A stretch of 64,000 nucleotides of DNA from Psychrobacillus lasiicapitis (GCF_006861795.1 NZ_VDGH01000010.1:63982-127981); one strand, 5' to 3'. Shown: positions 1 to 9,529, numbered from the stretch's first letter. Made by a program: numbers and translations. Notes: generated from the letters alone by a model not told the origin.

Positions 1-107
1 AGAAGGTTTTTGGAGGTCTATTTGTCATGCACAAAATAGTATATCATAAGATTAATAGTAATTTTAAAGAAAAATATTGACATCCTATTAGCTGGTTTAG
101 TTAATTA

Positions 108-135
108 AGACCATCCTTTCGATGGTCTATTTTTA
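108..135 (+). terminator. Rho-independent terminator
   Basis: An 8-bp stem (AGACCATC / GATGGTCT) with a 5-nt loop is followed by ATTTTTA. It probably ends a transcript entering from the left of the window. The group II intron begins about 75 bases downstream. Confidence 0.7.
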
Positions 136-709
136 TGTCCAAAATATCAAGTAATTCTCAGAAGTCCATTGTGAAATGTTGCACTTAAACTAACGGGGCA
201 GTTGTGCGGCCGAGCCTAGGTCGTATCATATAGCGGGTGGGATTCCCGTCGAGAAAGAACTAGCCATTCACTCGTAGCGAGTCTTGGAGGGCTAATGGTA
301 ACATTAGCCTTTAAGCGTAGACAGTTAGGTGGCGGGCCGAAAGCCAAATGGTTGAAGGGATTGAGCTCCATAATGTTAGTAAATCGAGAGGGCTGATGCC
401 TTAACTGCGGTAGAAAGCTACATTTTATTCTTCGATATAGGCAAGAAGGATAAAACCTCTCTGGGGTCAGAGACCTTGGCACGTCACACATTGATATGAT
501 ACGGCAACTCGGGAGACCCTACCGGTCTCTTCTTATAGAAGAGTATGGTGTACAAGTGATAATAAGCAAGGAAACCAAATGCCGTTGTAGGGAGTCGGAT
601 AGCAGCGTAGTACCAATGAAGTTGGGTAATGCCGATGGAGGAAAGGCTGCTACCAAGTTATCACCCTTACTAGGGACACATTTACTACACTCGGAGGTAG
701 GAATACTAA

Positions 710-2038
710 ATGGAAACAAAACTATTAAGGATAGCTGAATTAGCAAAATCTGATCCCAAAATGAAATTTACATCTATTGTACATTTACTAAATAAGCAAT
801 CTCTAGTTCAATGTCATCTTGAATTACCTAATAAGAAGGCAACTGGGATTAATGGCACAACTAAAGAGCAATACAGTGAAACACTAGAGGAAAATATAGA
901 GGACTTAGTAAGTAGGCTTAAAAGTAAAAGCTATCATCCTGTTCCCGTAAGGAGAATGTATATTCCTAAGCTTAACTCCAACAAGAAAAGACCATTGGGG
1001 TTACCGGAACATGAAGATAAGATTGTACAGAAAGGCATTACCAAAATACTAAATGCCATCTATGAAAATGATTTTCTAGACTGCTCTTTTGGGTTCCGCC
1101 CAAATCGTAACTGCCACGATGCTTTGAAAATATTAAATCATTATATTGAAAAGAAATCAGTAAATTATATAGTAGATGTAGATATTAAAGGGTTCTTTGA
1201 CAACGTTGACCACATATGGATGATGGAGTTCTTAAAACTGCGAATTACTGACCCTAACTTACTAAGAATAATTGGTAGGTTTCTTAAAGGTGGATACATG
1301 GAGGAAGGAAAGAAATACAAGACTGATAAAGGCACACCGCAAGGTGGGGTCATATCTCCGGTACTCGCCAATCTATACCTTCATTATGTCCTGGACCTGT
1401 GGTTTGAGAAGGAAGTCAGAAAACAGTGTGAAGGACATGCATACATAGTTAGATATGCCGATGATTTTGTGTGTTGCTTCCAATATAAGAGCGAAGCTCA
1501 GGAATTCTTTCAATCATTAAAGTTGAGATTACAGAAGTTTAACTTAGAAATAGCGGAGGATAAAACCAAAATTATTCCCTTCGGGAGATTTGCGGAGAAA
1601 GACGCAAAACTAAAGGGAAATCGAAAACCTGAAACTTTTGATTTCCTAGGTTTTACACACTACTGTGGAAAGAGTAAATCTGGATACTTTCGTGTGAAAC
1701 GGAAATCAAGCAGGAAAAAGCTACAAGGTAAACTAAAGGAATCGAAGGAATGGATAAAGAAGAACCGAAATAATGATATTCATATGATAATGGATAGATT
1801 TAAACGCTCGCTTGTAGGTTATTACAACTACTATTGCATCACGGATAACACTCCAAGTGTTCACCAATTTAAAGACAAAATCCAATATCTACTGTTTAAA
1901 TGGCTCAACAGAAGAAGTCAAAGAAAATCCTTTACTTGGGATAAATTCAATCTCTTTCTTCATAAATATCCGTTACCGTCACCAAGAATTAAGGTGAATA
2001 TATACGAATTAAGAAAAGAGATTAGCTATATCTTGTGA
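710..2038 (+). CDS. ltrA: Group II intron reverse transcriptase/maturase
   Basis: This 442-residue protein should bind its own intron RNA, help it splice and copy it into DNA. Reverse transcriptase motifs are visible in order: RPLGLPEHEDKIVQ, CSFGFRPNRNCHDAL, the DVDIKGFFDNVDH block, TPQGGVISPVLANLYL and the catalytic YADD at about residues 249-252. A maturase (domain X) region follows, with GYYNYYC. No HNH endonuclease motif follows domain X, so it is an endonuclease-minus type. The start at 710 is supported by GGAGGT just upstream (CGGAGGTAGGAATACTAAATG). No stop or frameshift interrupts it. The exact intron class would need a phylogeny. Confidence 0.95.
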   Translation: METKLLRIAELAKSDPKMKFTSIVHLLNKQSLVQCHLELPNKKATGINGTTKEQYSETLEENIEDLVSRLKSKSYHPVPVRRMYIPKLNSNKKRPLGLPEHEDKIVQKGITKILNAIYENDFLDCSFGFRPNRNCHDALKILNHYIEKKSVNYIVDVDIKGFFDNVDHIWMMEFLKLRITDPNLLRIIGRFLKGGYMEEGKKYKTDKGTPQGGVISPVLANLYLHYVLDLWFEKEVRKQCEGHAYIVRYADDFVCCFQYKSEAQEFFQSLKLRLQKFNLEIAEDKTKIIPFGRFAEKDAKLKGNRKPETFDFLGFTHYCGKSKSGYFRVKRKSSRKKLQGKLKESKEWIKKNRNNDIHMIMDRFKRSLVGYYNYYCITDNTPSVHQFKDKIQYLLFKWLNRRSQRKSFTWDKFNLFLHKYPLPSPRIKVNIYELRKEISYIL

Positions 2039-2052
2039 ATGATGATTTGGAG

Positions 2053-2142
2053 GAGCCGTGTGCGTAAATAGCGCAAGCACGGTTCTGTGAGGGGGGAAGA
2101 ACACAATCTACCGCAAGGTAGAGAGGTTCTCTTCTACTCGAC
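2053..2142 (+). ncRNA. Group II intron domains V and VI
   Basis: Domain V spans 2053-2085: an 8-bp basal helix (GAGCCGTG pairing with CACGGTTC, one G-U), a small bulge and an apical helix TGCG/CGCA. It includes the AGC catalytic-triad position. A second helix from about 2098 (GAAC...CTACC GCAA GGTAG...GTTC) is domain VI, which should carry the branch-point adenosine. These two domains are the strongest proof that the element is a group II intron. Confidence 0.85.
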
Positions 2143-2564
2143 TAGTTGAAGAAGGAAGAGCAGGTGTTTTTAGCTTCATGAAAGACTATCGGGGAAGGTT
2201 AGTTGAATAAGATAAGGGGGAGTTTTAATGTTGATTGACAAAAAAATGTAACATTTGTACTGTTTTTGAATGGATTATTTCTGTAGCAGTTCCTTCCTCT
2301 AAATTGAGTCAGATTGAAAAGGCTCTTATTGTTATTACTTCATTATTTTTAAAAGCTAAAGTATTAAAGTTAACTTTCTTTTAAAATTAAATCCTCTCTA
2401 TGTTGTTTCAGGTAGGGTTTAAATACCACTTAACATGTCTATAATATATAAGCTAGAATAGATTTCTTTTTGGGGAAAATCTGAATATCTTAGCTCTAGT
2501 TATGTTCAAATATCAAAACCTACTCAGCGATATTATCAGACTAAATGTAAGGAGGAATTACTTT
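2143..2564. other. Gene-free stretch after the intron
   Basis: This 422-base stretch starts with the 3' exon flank, including GGGGAAGGTTAGTTGAATAAG at 2191-2211. The flank looks like part of a dispersed intergenic repeat rather than a gene. The rest is AT-rich with no convincing ORF. The bases just before 2565 carry the ribosome site of the next gene. Confidence 0.5.
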
Positions 2565-2888
2565 ATGTTTATAGCAAATACGGCTACCCCATATTATGCA
2601 GTTATTTTTACCTCTCAAAGAACCGAAGAGGATAAAAAAAATTATATGAAAGCAGCTGAATTGATGATTGAATTTGCCTCAAAACAAGAGGGGTTTCTAG
2701 GAGTAGATAGGACCTGCGATTTAGAGGGATTAGAAATAACCGTATCCTACTGGGTCTCTTTAGAAGCCATTAAGCAATGGAAAGAAAATGATTCTCACAG
2801 AAAGGTTAAAGAAAAAGGTAAACAAGATTGGTACTCTTCTTACTCAACTAGGATTTGTAAAGTTGAAAGAGAATATTCAAACATTTAA
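2565..2888 (+). CDS. Antibiotic biosynthesis monooxygenase (ABM) family protein
   Basis: This small protein of 107 residues has the pattern of the ABM/dimeric alpha-beta barrel superfamily. It opens with a strand (YYAVIFTSQ), then a helix with EFASKQEGFLGVD, a second strand (ITVSYWVSLEAIKQW), a basic helix (HRKVKEKGKQDW) and a last strand ending VEREY. Family members are cofactor-free monooxygenases or stress proteins; no substrate can be deduced. An upstream in-frame start exists at 2502. The real start is most likely 2565, because AAGGAGG sits 10 bases before it (2549-2555) and the family begins with this strand. The gene is monocistronic and is followed by a clear terminator. Confidence 0.85.
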   Translation: MFIANTATPYYAVIFTSQRTEEDKKNYMKAAELMIEFASKQEGFLGVDRTCDLEGLEITVSYWVSLEAIKQWKENDSHRKVKEKGKQDWYSSYSTRICKVEREYSNI

Positions 2889-2896
2889 AAGGATTT

Positions 2897-2925
2897 GCTT
2901 CATGTATAAACATGAAGCTTTTTTT
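2897..2925 (+). terminator. Rho-independent terminator
   Basis: A perfect 8-bp stem (GCTTCATG / CATGAAGC) with a 6-nt loop is followed by seven T residues. It lies 9 bases past the ABM monooxygenase stop codon. Confidence 0.85.
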
Positions 2926-3196
2926 GTAGGTATGATTTGTCTATAATGGTAAAGAGTCAAATCGTTATTTGTAATTAATAATGAAACGTTTTAGAATATA
3001 TGACTGTATTTAGAAGTGGTTTTTTTAACTTTCTTATATATTTTAAATACATTCACTTTTTAAACTTTGCTAAATCTTTCTTATTTTTCTGCTGCTAGAT
3101 TTTACAGTCTTATGGTAAAAAAATAAAAAGAGACAACGTGCCATAAGAATTAATTTTAATTCTTGAATTGGATTGGGTGTTTCTTAGCATCCATTT
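2926..3196. other. Convergent intergenic region
   Basis: This AT-rich spacer separates the ABM gene from the convergent ger operon. A perfect inverted repeat AAGAATTA-ATTT-TAATTCTT at 3147-3166 lies downstream of gerC on the minus strand and may help end its transcript. No T run follows directly. No ORF is visible. Confidence 0.4.
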
Positions 3197-4324
3197 TTAT
3201 TCATATGCCCCCTTGCTCTTCAAAATGAAGTTGACAGTAATTTTGTTTAAGGAATCTGCAGTTAATGGATAGTCATTTAATTGTTCGGGTTTTATCCTAT
3301 CATGAAAAAGTACATTTTTCAGATTATAGACATCTGCATCTTTATCAATACCTTTTAGATAGGTTGTTCTAATTTCTTTTTCTATCTGTTTTGATACTAA
3401 CTCTTGAATTTTTTTTAGAGACAATTGGTCTTCCAAATCTATTAAAGTACCTTCAGCTTCAACATTTATATTAAAGTGAAAATCATTTCCTTTTCTAATC
3501 AAATCAACTTTTGCAGATGGTTTCATTATTCTTACTGTACCTTTTATTTCATCCCCTATGACAATATCAACTGGTGTGCTTTGAGTTTGAGTTTGTGTCC
3601 ATCTGAGGCCAGCAATCTCCTCATAAGATAACCACTCCTTATATGTTCCATTGCTAACTGGAAACGCACCATTTATTTGTAATACTTTTTTTGATTTTGG
3701 TTCTTCAACCGATTGCTTCCAGTCTGTTTCATTAATAGTTAGAGAAGGTAGCAAGGCAGTTCCCCCTGGTTCTTTATACTCAGAGATAAACCTATGCATA
3801 CGCATCGGTTCAATATATGAATAAATTTTATACATATCGTTTGGTTTATACAAAATCGTATATAATGGAGGCAATTGAAAGAAACCTGTAGTACTAAGTA
3901 TTTCTTCGATGGATTCCGTTGTTCCAAACATCCATGGAGTATAACGAAAATCACCGTGTTTTATTAAGGATTGCTCCACGTTCTCTATTCCTTTTTTTAA
4001 AACGGACTCTGAATAGATAATTGCTCCTACATGTGACCAGTTCACCTGTTGTTGTGTTGTTCGATATAAATTATAGACAGCATCATTTATATTTTTACCT
4101 GATGATTTACCGATGTACAAAGTAGCGGGTTGTGAGACTTTACTGACTTCTTGCTTAGCTACATTAGAAAAATCAAGCATTTGTACATAAATAATATAGT
4201 TTTCATCTTTATAGTCAATTCCTAATGTAGTAATATAATCTACTTCACCAATTTCTTTCTCATCCCAACATCCTGTTAGGAATAATAAGATGAAGCATAT
4301 TATTAAAATTTTTGATTGTTTCAT
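3197..4324 (-). CDS. gerC: Spore germination lipoprotein, Ger(x)C family
   Basis: This is the C subunit of a GerA-type germinant receptor in the spore inner membrane. It has 375 residues, normal for the family. It starts with a lipoprotein signal (lipobox LTGCWD, Cys19) followed by the typical WDEKEIGEVDYITTLGID region. Most of the protein is the extracellular three-domain GerC fold. It is the last gene of a three-gene minus-strand operon and overlaps the A-subunit gene by 4 bases (ATGA), which indicates translational coupling. Such operons are normally transcribed in the forespore under sigma G. I could not place a convincing sigma G promoter. The germinant is unknown. Confidence 0.95.
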   Translation of the reverse strand: MKQSKILIICFILLFLTGCWDEKEIGEVDYITTLGIDYKDENYIIYVQMLDFSNVAKQEVSKVSQPATLYIGKSSGKNINDAVYNLYRTTQQQVNWSHVGAIIYSESVLKKGIENVEQSLIKHGDFRYTPWMFGTTESIEEILSTTGFFQLPPLYTILYKPNDMYKIYSYIEPMRMHRFISEYKEPGGTALLPSLTINETDWKQSVEEPKSKKVLQINGAFPVSNGTYKEWLSYEEIAGLRWTQTQTQSTPVDIVIGDEIKGTVRIMKPSAKVDLIRKGNDFHFNINVEAEGTLIDLEDQLSLKKIQELVSKQIEKEIRTTYLKGIDKDADVYNLKNVLFHDRIKPEQLNDYPLTADSLNKITVNFILKSKGAYE

Positions 4325-5778
4325 TTTTTTCCATCCCCCTGTCTGTCCTTATCAATAGGGTTAAGTATTGATGCACGTTCATTCTGTTTAACTACAGGTC
4401 GCTTAAGAACTGATTTAAAGAAATCTCTTTTCACAAACGGAGATACTGGACTTAAATAAGGCAATCCAAATGATTCGAGTTTAGCGAGATAACCAAGAAC
4501 TGCATAAAGGCTTATGAAAAACCCAAACATTCCAAAGACTGATGAAAGAAGTATAGAAGAAAATCTCAAAATGGAAACAGTTCCATATATCGCCTGGTTC
4601 CCAAGGGTGAAAGTTGCAACTGTCGTAAGCGAAGAGATTACCAACATGGTTGGAGAAGTGATTCCAGCTTGAATTGCAGCATTACCCACGATCAGCCCAC
4701 CAACAACCGCAACAGTTTGTCCAACTGCTTTAGGCAGTCGAACACCCGCTTCACGAAACAGTTCAAATAATATGAGCATTAATAGCATTTCAAAGGTTGC
4801 ATTAAACGGGATACCTAGTCTAGATGAAGCTACTGAAGCTAGTAATGGAAATGGAATTTGATCTGCATTAAAAGATGATAAAGCCACCCAGAAAGATGGA
4901 AGAAAAAGAGCTATTATAAGTCCAAACAATCTAAGAATCAATTCAAAGGTTCCATAGTAATAAGGAGTATGTTCATCCTCAGCAGTTTTAAGTAATAATC
5001 CGAGATTAGCTGGACCTAAAAGCACATTCGGAGAATTATCCATAAAAATAGCAAATCTGCCTACAGCTAAACTACTGACAACACCATCAGGACGAGATGT
5101 TGCTTTTAATAAAGGAAAAAGTGAATAATTGTTGTCACCAAGAATCCCTAATAATTGATTGTCGCCATTTAAGAAATCGATATCAATATTATTCAATCGA
5201 TCAGTAACTTCTTTAATCATTTTTTTATTTTGTATATCCGTTAGATAGACTAGTTTTACTTGCGTTTGACTTCTTTCACCTATAACAAAGGTAGTGGTAA
5301 CAAGGGATTTCGATTTAATTCGTTTCCGAACTAATGCAATGTTTGTACCTATGTCTTCGACAAATGCATCCCTTGGTCCTCGTACGGATACTTCTGAATT
5401 GGATTCTTCTGGGGAACGCTTTGGTGGATTGGATGTATTAAAGAAATAGATGGTTTCCTCTATAACAATTGCTGTAAATCCATTAAATACTTTTTCTAGC
5501 AGAGTTACACCAACCTTCTCTTCCTTTTTAGACCAATGCATTTGCTTTGAAGAATTTAAGTATGCAATCCCTTTAAGACCATTGTTATAGTACTTATTTT
5601 GAATATCTGGGAGGATATTATCTAGTAAAACATTATTATCAATTAAACCATTGCAGTATATAACTAGCATAGCTTGCTTCTCTTTAGGACTAAATAGATA
5701 TTGCTTCTCGATGGTTATATCCGACGAATTATTGAAGAGACTAGTTAAATATTCTTCATTTGTTTGTTCATTATTCAA
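4321..5778 (-). CDS. gerA: Spore germination receptor A subunit, GerA family
   Basis: This 485-residue protein has the two-part GerA layout. The N-terminal hydrophilic half binds germinant (ITIEKQYLFSPKEK, later SEVSVRGPRDAFVEDIGTNIALVRKRIK). The C-terminal half is a membrane domain with about five helices and the conserved PSFWVALSSFN and PFPLLASVASSRLGIPFNA segments. The hydrophilic tail is short. It forms a complex with the B and C subunits to start spore germination. The gene sits between gerB (8-base overlap) and gerC (4-base overlap). The operon order is B-A-C, unlike the common A-B-C or A-C-B. Confidence 0.95.
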   Translation of the reverse strand: MNNEQTNEEYLTSLFNNSSDITIEKQYLFSPKEKQAMLVIYCNGLIDNNVLLDNILPDIQNKYYNNGLKGIAYLNSSKQMHWSKKEEKVGVTLLEKVFNGFTAIVIEETIYFFNTSNPPKRSPEESNSEVSVRGPRDAFVEDIGTNIALVRKRIKSKSLVTTTFVIGERSQTQVKLVYLTDIQNKKMIKEVTDRLNNIDIDFLNGDNQLLGILGDNNYSLFPLLKATSRPDGVVSSLAVGRFAIFMDNSPNVLLGPANLGLLLKTAEDEHTPYYYGTFELILRLFGLIIALFLPSFWVALSSFNADQIPFPLLASVASSRLGIPFNATFEMLLMLILFELFREAGVRLPKAVGQTVAVVGGLIVGNAAIQAGITSPTMLVISSLTTVATFTLGNQAIYGTVSILRFSSILLSSVFGMFGFFISLYAVLGYLAKLESFGLPYLSPVSPFVKRDFFKSVLKRPVVKQNERASILNPIDKDRQGDGKK

Positions 5779-6859
5779 CCTGGGTACTCCTCCTGTTCTT
5801 GGAAAATTTAATTAATAATGCAATAAAGAGAGTAATAAACACCCCAATTACACTGGAGATAATATAATAATAACGACTTAAAAAGATTAAAAAAACCTCA
5901 TTTGATATAGGAGCTATAATGACCAGTAGGTAAATGATACAAATAAATACTTGTATATTAACGCGCTGCTTTTTCTTTTTAATGTCAAAGACTTCTGTAA
6001 TTAAATACAAAATAATTGCTAAATGAATAAAATTACCAGATGTCCATTGATAAATCGATAAAAAATCTAGATGATTAAAATATGTTCCAATCCCCAAGAT
6101 TCTCCATTGAAAGAAAGAGGGATATCTAAGTTTTGATGCTTCTTCTACACCAAATATTGCAATTGTGCCAAGCAGTGGTCCAACCGTCAATATGGCCAAA
6201 AATGTAGTAAGAACAATAAAATGTTTGAATTTTAATTTTTGTGTAACTTGGTGCTGAAGAATTATTATTAAAAAAATTTCGATTATTGAACTAAAGACAA
6301 TGAATGCACCATGAAATACCTCTTGCCATCCATTCTCCACAAGTACCGGGGTAACAAGATGGTAATTTTTATCAGGAATAGTGCCAATTGCTACAAATAT
6401 GCCGAATATTAAAACAAATGGAAGTAAGACACCTGCACAAATGGCAATGACATTTAGTTTTTCATATGAAATGTAGAGGGAGCAAGCTAACAAAAACAGA
6501 GCTATAAAAATAGTAGGTGTATTGAACAAAAATGTTTCTTCAGTCCACATAACTGTTTCTTTTAAGGTAATCCAACCTGTTATTAGGAGGTAAACTACTA
6601 TAAAAATAGCTATAATCCGACTTAGCAATGGAGAATACTTGGATGATAACCATTCAAATAGAGATATCGATTGGAAGTGCCTTGTTACGTAGAGCAATAA
6701 CAGTGAAAAGACAAGGATAAATGCATAACCAATAATAACGCTGATCCATGCATCACGACCTGAAGCGTTAATTAATATAGGAGTAACGATTACATGATTG
6801 CTTAAACCAGTACCTAACAGGATGATAGTGAAGAGCTGTGAAATGGTGATCTTTGTCAT
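5771..6859 (-). CDS. gerB: Spore germination receptor B subunit (permease-like, GerB)
   Basis: This 362-residue integral membrane protein has about ten hydrophobic helices and belongs to the spore germination (APC-like) permease family. It starts MTKITISQLFTIILLGTGLS, typical for GerB proteins. The B subunit is thought to hold the small-molecule germinant site. The start is supported by GGAGGATATCAAATG. It is the first gene of the operon, and its 3' end overlaps gerA by 8 bases. There are no disruptions, so the receptor looks functional. The germinant (amino acid, sugar or nucleoside) cannot be told from sequence. Confidence 0.93.
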   Translation of the reverse strand: MTKITISQLFTIILLGTGLSNHVIVTPILINASGRDAWISVIIGYAFILVFSLLLLYVTRHFQSISLFEWLSSKYSPLLSRIIAIFIVVYLLITGWITLKETVMWTEETFLFNTPTIFIALFLLACSLYISYEKLNVIAICAGVLLPFVLIFGIFVAIGTIPDKNYHLVTPVLVENGWQEVFHGAFIVFSSIIEIFLIIILQHQVTQKLKFKHFIVLTTFLAILTVGPLLGTIAIFGVEEASKLRYPSFFQWRILGIGTYFNHLDFLSIYQWTSGNFIHLAIILYLITEVFDIKKKKQRVNIQVFICIIYLLVIIAPISNEVFLIFLSRYYYIISSVIGVFITLFIALLIKFSKNRRSTQVE

Positions 6860-7317
6860 TTGATATCCTCCAGTAGGGTAATATTATCATGCTACTACTA
6901 TCGCCAAACTTTCTTTATTCTAAAAGTAAACTCTACGAGGTTATTTTGAAGCAAAGTTGGCTGAGAAGATCAATTTAGTGCATTTGCTGTGATGGAATTA
7001 TTAAAAATAAATCGAAAGCCATTTGATAACCACCTTATATATGAGATGAATGGTACGGATTGGTGAATCTAACAATTTTGTAGTATTAAACTTAAAGCGA
7101 ATGAGATTACATTAGATTAGAATGGAATGAATTCACAGACGATGTTTAGTTTATTGGAGGGGAGAATCAGGATTAACATACTTTCTAAAACTTCATACTC
7201 AACTCCCATGAAAATTAAAATCTTCGATTTAGAGAAAAAGGCAATACTAAATCAGACGCAGCTCATTTATTTTTTAAAAAATGCAGCGCCTAAATGGGGA
7301 TCAAATTATGGGTTGGA
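6860..7317. other. Intergenic region upstream of the ger operon
   Basis: These 458 bases should hold the minus-strand ger promoter near 6870-6960. I cannot fit clear sigma A or sigma G boxes with proper spacing. A 64-codon plus-strand ORF at 7127-7321 has no recognisable domain and ends exactly at the IS110 remnant, so I do not call it a gene. No terminator or repeat stands out. Confidence 0.4.
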
Positions 7318-7862
7318 TTAGGAGGCACTTGGTTCAGTTATTGTAACGTTGTATCCTAAGTTCTCAAGTCTTCGAACAGAATATCGTACAATGGATTGTT
7401 CTTTTTGCTTGTCAAAGTAATCCTCTCCTAAATCTACGTACATCTCTTTGCGAGTTAAGAGATAATAGGAGATTCTTAAAATGGCATGAGCGACAGATAT
7501 TCCTGCCCTTTTTTTACCCTTTCTTGATGCAGTACGCCTATACAGGGCTCCCAAATAGGTTTTGGATCCTCTGACAGAGTGAGCTGCTTCAATTAATGCC
7601 GATTTCAAGTACTTGTTTCCTTTTTTCATGTTGCTTGATTTTCTCTTGCCCGCACTCTCATTATGTCCAGGTACTAATCCTGCCCAGGAACACAAGTGCG
7701 CCGAACTGGGGAATTGCTTCTCGACATCCGTACCGACTTCGGCTAAGATTTGTTCGGCCATTCGAGTGGCGATGCCGGGAATGGAATCCAATCGCTCAAT
7801 ATCTTCTTGGTGGGGGGATAATCTAGTAGCCACCTCTTCGTTTAACAGTTCAATCTGCTTCC
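7318..7862 (-). pseudogene. IS110-family transposase, C-terminal remnant
   Basis: About 180 residues of the C-terminal part of an IS110/IS116/IS902 transposase remain. The helix-hairpin-helix-like block ERLDSIPGIATRMAEQILAE is followed by SSAHLCSWAGLVPGHNESAGK and KKGNKYLKSALIEAAHSV, all diagnostic of the Transposase_20 domain. The N-terminal RuvC-like DEDD catalytic half is absent. Upstream the frame runs into the tail of an unrelated secreted protein, so the element was cut by deletion or recombination at about 7850-7862. It cannot be active. The first ATG at 7869 lies inside the neighbouring sequence and is probably fortuitous. Confidence 0.88.
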
Positions 7863-8397
7863 CATTCATTATATTTCGTTGTTATTGATGAAATAAACCA
7901 ATTTTCTCTAAATGGTTCTAGATTCTTTTCCACAATAATAATCTTCTCCCCACTTACCAAATTCTGCGTAGATGTCTCTACATCGTATTTAACGGTATAC
8001 CGCATTTTGGATTCGCTAAGCTTTTCTTCGTTGGTAAAACGAAAGTTATTAACCGAAGGGCTTGACTGCCCTGTTATCCAGCGAGTTTCCTCAAATTTAC
8101 TCCTTGTTTTTTCTTGAAGCGAAGGGGACAACATCGTATATTGAATGGCCCACTTCGATTATTCACGCCTAATATCCAAAATTCAACTGCTTGTTTCGGT
8201 TCACCTACGCGCAGACCACCTATAAAAGACTCTAACTGGAGTTCTAAAGGGGTGTATTGTCTTACTTTAGTAGATTTTTCCTCAAAAAAGGGAGGAGAAT
8301 CGTTCAGTTGTGCATTTACTGTTCTATAATCCACCCCACAAATTAGTATACTAAATAAAACCAATAGAAGAAGTTTACTTTTATCCAATTTCATCAT
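7850..8397 (-). pseudogene. Frameshifted secreted protein of unknown function
   Basis: Two minus-strand frames join into one protein of about 180 residues. The first (8397 downward) starts MMKLDKSKLLLLVLFSILIC, a signal peptide, and continues to FWILGVNNRSGPF. The second picks up directly with QYTMLSPSLQEKTRSKFEET and runs to SITTKYNEWEAD. The switch lies near 8135-8142 and needs a single-base change, so this is probably a recent frameshift. The joined product has a signal peptide, an alpha/beta core and a C-terminal strand (VEKNLEPFRENWFISSI), resembling small extracytoplasmic proteins of Bacillales. Its last residues run into the IS110 remnant, so the true C-terminus may be lost. Confidence 0.65.
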
Positions 8398-8600
8398 CCT
8401 AAATTATATTTAAGTTTAGTTTATCCTGTTCAGTTAGAATTATTCCTTTTTAAACTAACCTCCCGTTAATTTGAGCATTTCTTCACAATCTTTATAGTGA
8501 TATTAACAGAAATGCCCGATAAAAATTCATCTAACCTCTAAGAAATCTAATTTAGGAAAAATGATTTTAATCAAACTTTATTTCAAATAATCGATCTTTA

Positions 8601-8766
8601 TTATAAATAATCAATCTTTTTTACAAATCTACATTCATCGTGATCTAAATGCTCCTCATCGTTCCATATGCAGGCGGGTAATAGCCTATCTTCTATCTCT
8701 TTCATCATTTCATCAGATAAATACCTATGAAATACGTAACTAGCTATACGAATTTCAACTTCTGTT
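8601..8766 (-). pseudogene. 3' fragment of an unknown gene beside IS21
   Basis: A minus-strand reading frame of about 55 codons has good codon quality and ends at 8601. It reads IPTEVEIRIASYVFHRY, then LSDEMMKEIEDRLLPACIW and DECRFVKKIDYL. There is no start codon or ribosome site, and the frame begins exactly where the istB end is reached. It looks like the 3' end of a host gene interrupted by the IS21-type insertion. Its family is not recognised. The plus-strand stretch 8398-8600 holds nothing else I can support. Confidence 0.4.
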
Positions 8767-8770
8767 GGAA

Positions 8771-9529
8771 TTATTCAGATGTCCCCACCAATCCATGACG
8801 TTCTCTCATAGAAACTTCCCCATCAACTAGAATCTTATATGAATCGTGAACGATTCGATCAAGAATGGCATCAGCTATTTGTGCTTGTCCTAGTTTCGAG
8901 TGCCATCCTTCTGGCGAAAATTGAGAACAGAAGATAGTCGACGCCCTCTTTAACCGTGACTCCACGATTTCCAGCACATGAAGTATATTTTCCTCTGAAA
9001 GCTCGGTTAATAACCACTCATCTAGGATTAGTAAATCAATCTTTTTGTATTTTTGAATTATCTTTCGGAAGCTGCCATCTGCTTCAAACTTTGCCACAGC
9101 TAATTCATCTAGTAATTCTGGTAGTCTAATATATTTCACTTTATAAGATTGACGACATGCATGGACACCAAAGGCATTTGCTATCCACGTCTTTCCGTTT
9201 CCTGACGCCCCCATTAAAATGATATTATGGTGATTTTGGATGTAATTTCCCGTTGCTAATTCTAATATCAGGTTCTTGTCTAACTTACGATCAGGATGAT
9301 ATTCTATATCTTCAATGGCTGCCGTTGGTTCGTTGAATGTTGCTTGTTTAATTAATCGTTCAAGCCTATTTGATTTACGTCTGTCATACTCAAAGTCTAC
9401 TAAAAGGTTGAATCTATCATCAAAATCCATGCTTTTGTAATCTTTATTCTGGCATTGTTGCTGATATAATTCTGCCATTGCACCCATTTTCATTTCATTT
9501 AATTTACGTAAAGTTTCTTCGTTCATCAT
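8771..9529 (-). CDS. istB: IS21-family helper ATPase IstB
   Basis: This 252-residue DnaC-like AAA+ ATPase assists the IstA transposase in target choice and strand transfer. It has a Walker A motif GASGNGKT at residues 107-114, a Walker B LLILDEW, and the family signature RRKSNRLERLIKQATF. Its start overlaps the istA stop by 4 bases (ATGA). The last residues (GLVGTSE) may stem from the deletion junction rather than the original C-terminus. Confidence 0.93.
   Translation of the reverse strand: MMNEETLRKLNEMKMGAMAELYQQQCQNKDYKSMDFDDRFNLLVDFEYDRRKSNRLERLIKQATFNEPTAAIEDIEYHPDRKLDKNLILELATGNYIQNHHNIILMGASGNGKTWIANAFGVHACRQSYKVKYIRLPELLDELAVAKFEADGSFRKIIQKYKKIDLLILDEWLLTELSEENILHVLEIVESRLKRASTIFCSQFSPEGWHSKLGQAQIADAILDRIVHDSYKILVDGEVSMRERHGLVGTSE

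Larger units (their letters stand above)
204..2142 (+). mobile_element. Group II intron with maturase ORF
   Basis: This is a retroelement that would splice as RNA and retro-home with its encoded protein. The 5' boundary GTGCGG at 204 matches the group II consensus GUGYG. About 500 bases of structured, mostly non-coding RNA precede the ORF. A canonical domain V follows it, then a domain VI-like helix ending near ...CTCGAC at 2142. The element is about 1.94 kb with all domains apparently present, so it may be active. The 3' boundary is good to a few bases only. The left flank carries AACTAAC (188-194), and GTTAGTT lies downstream at 2198-2204, so the insertion may have split a stem-loop. The ORF lacks an endonuclease domain, as in several bacterial lineages that use stem-loops or replication forks as targets. 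Confidence 0.88.

Noticed and set aside
216-746. ORFs of 75-91 codons on both strands inside the intron 5' region
   Set aside because: They lie in the folded RNA domains of the group II intron, have no family likeness and overlap each other; the region is non-coding RNA.
7127-7321. 64-codon plus-strand ORF before the IS110 remnant
   Set aside because: No domain and unremarkable composition; a GGAGG-like string lies inside it rather than before its start; it ends at the IS remnant border.
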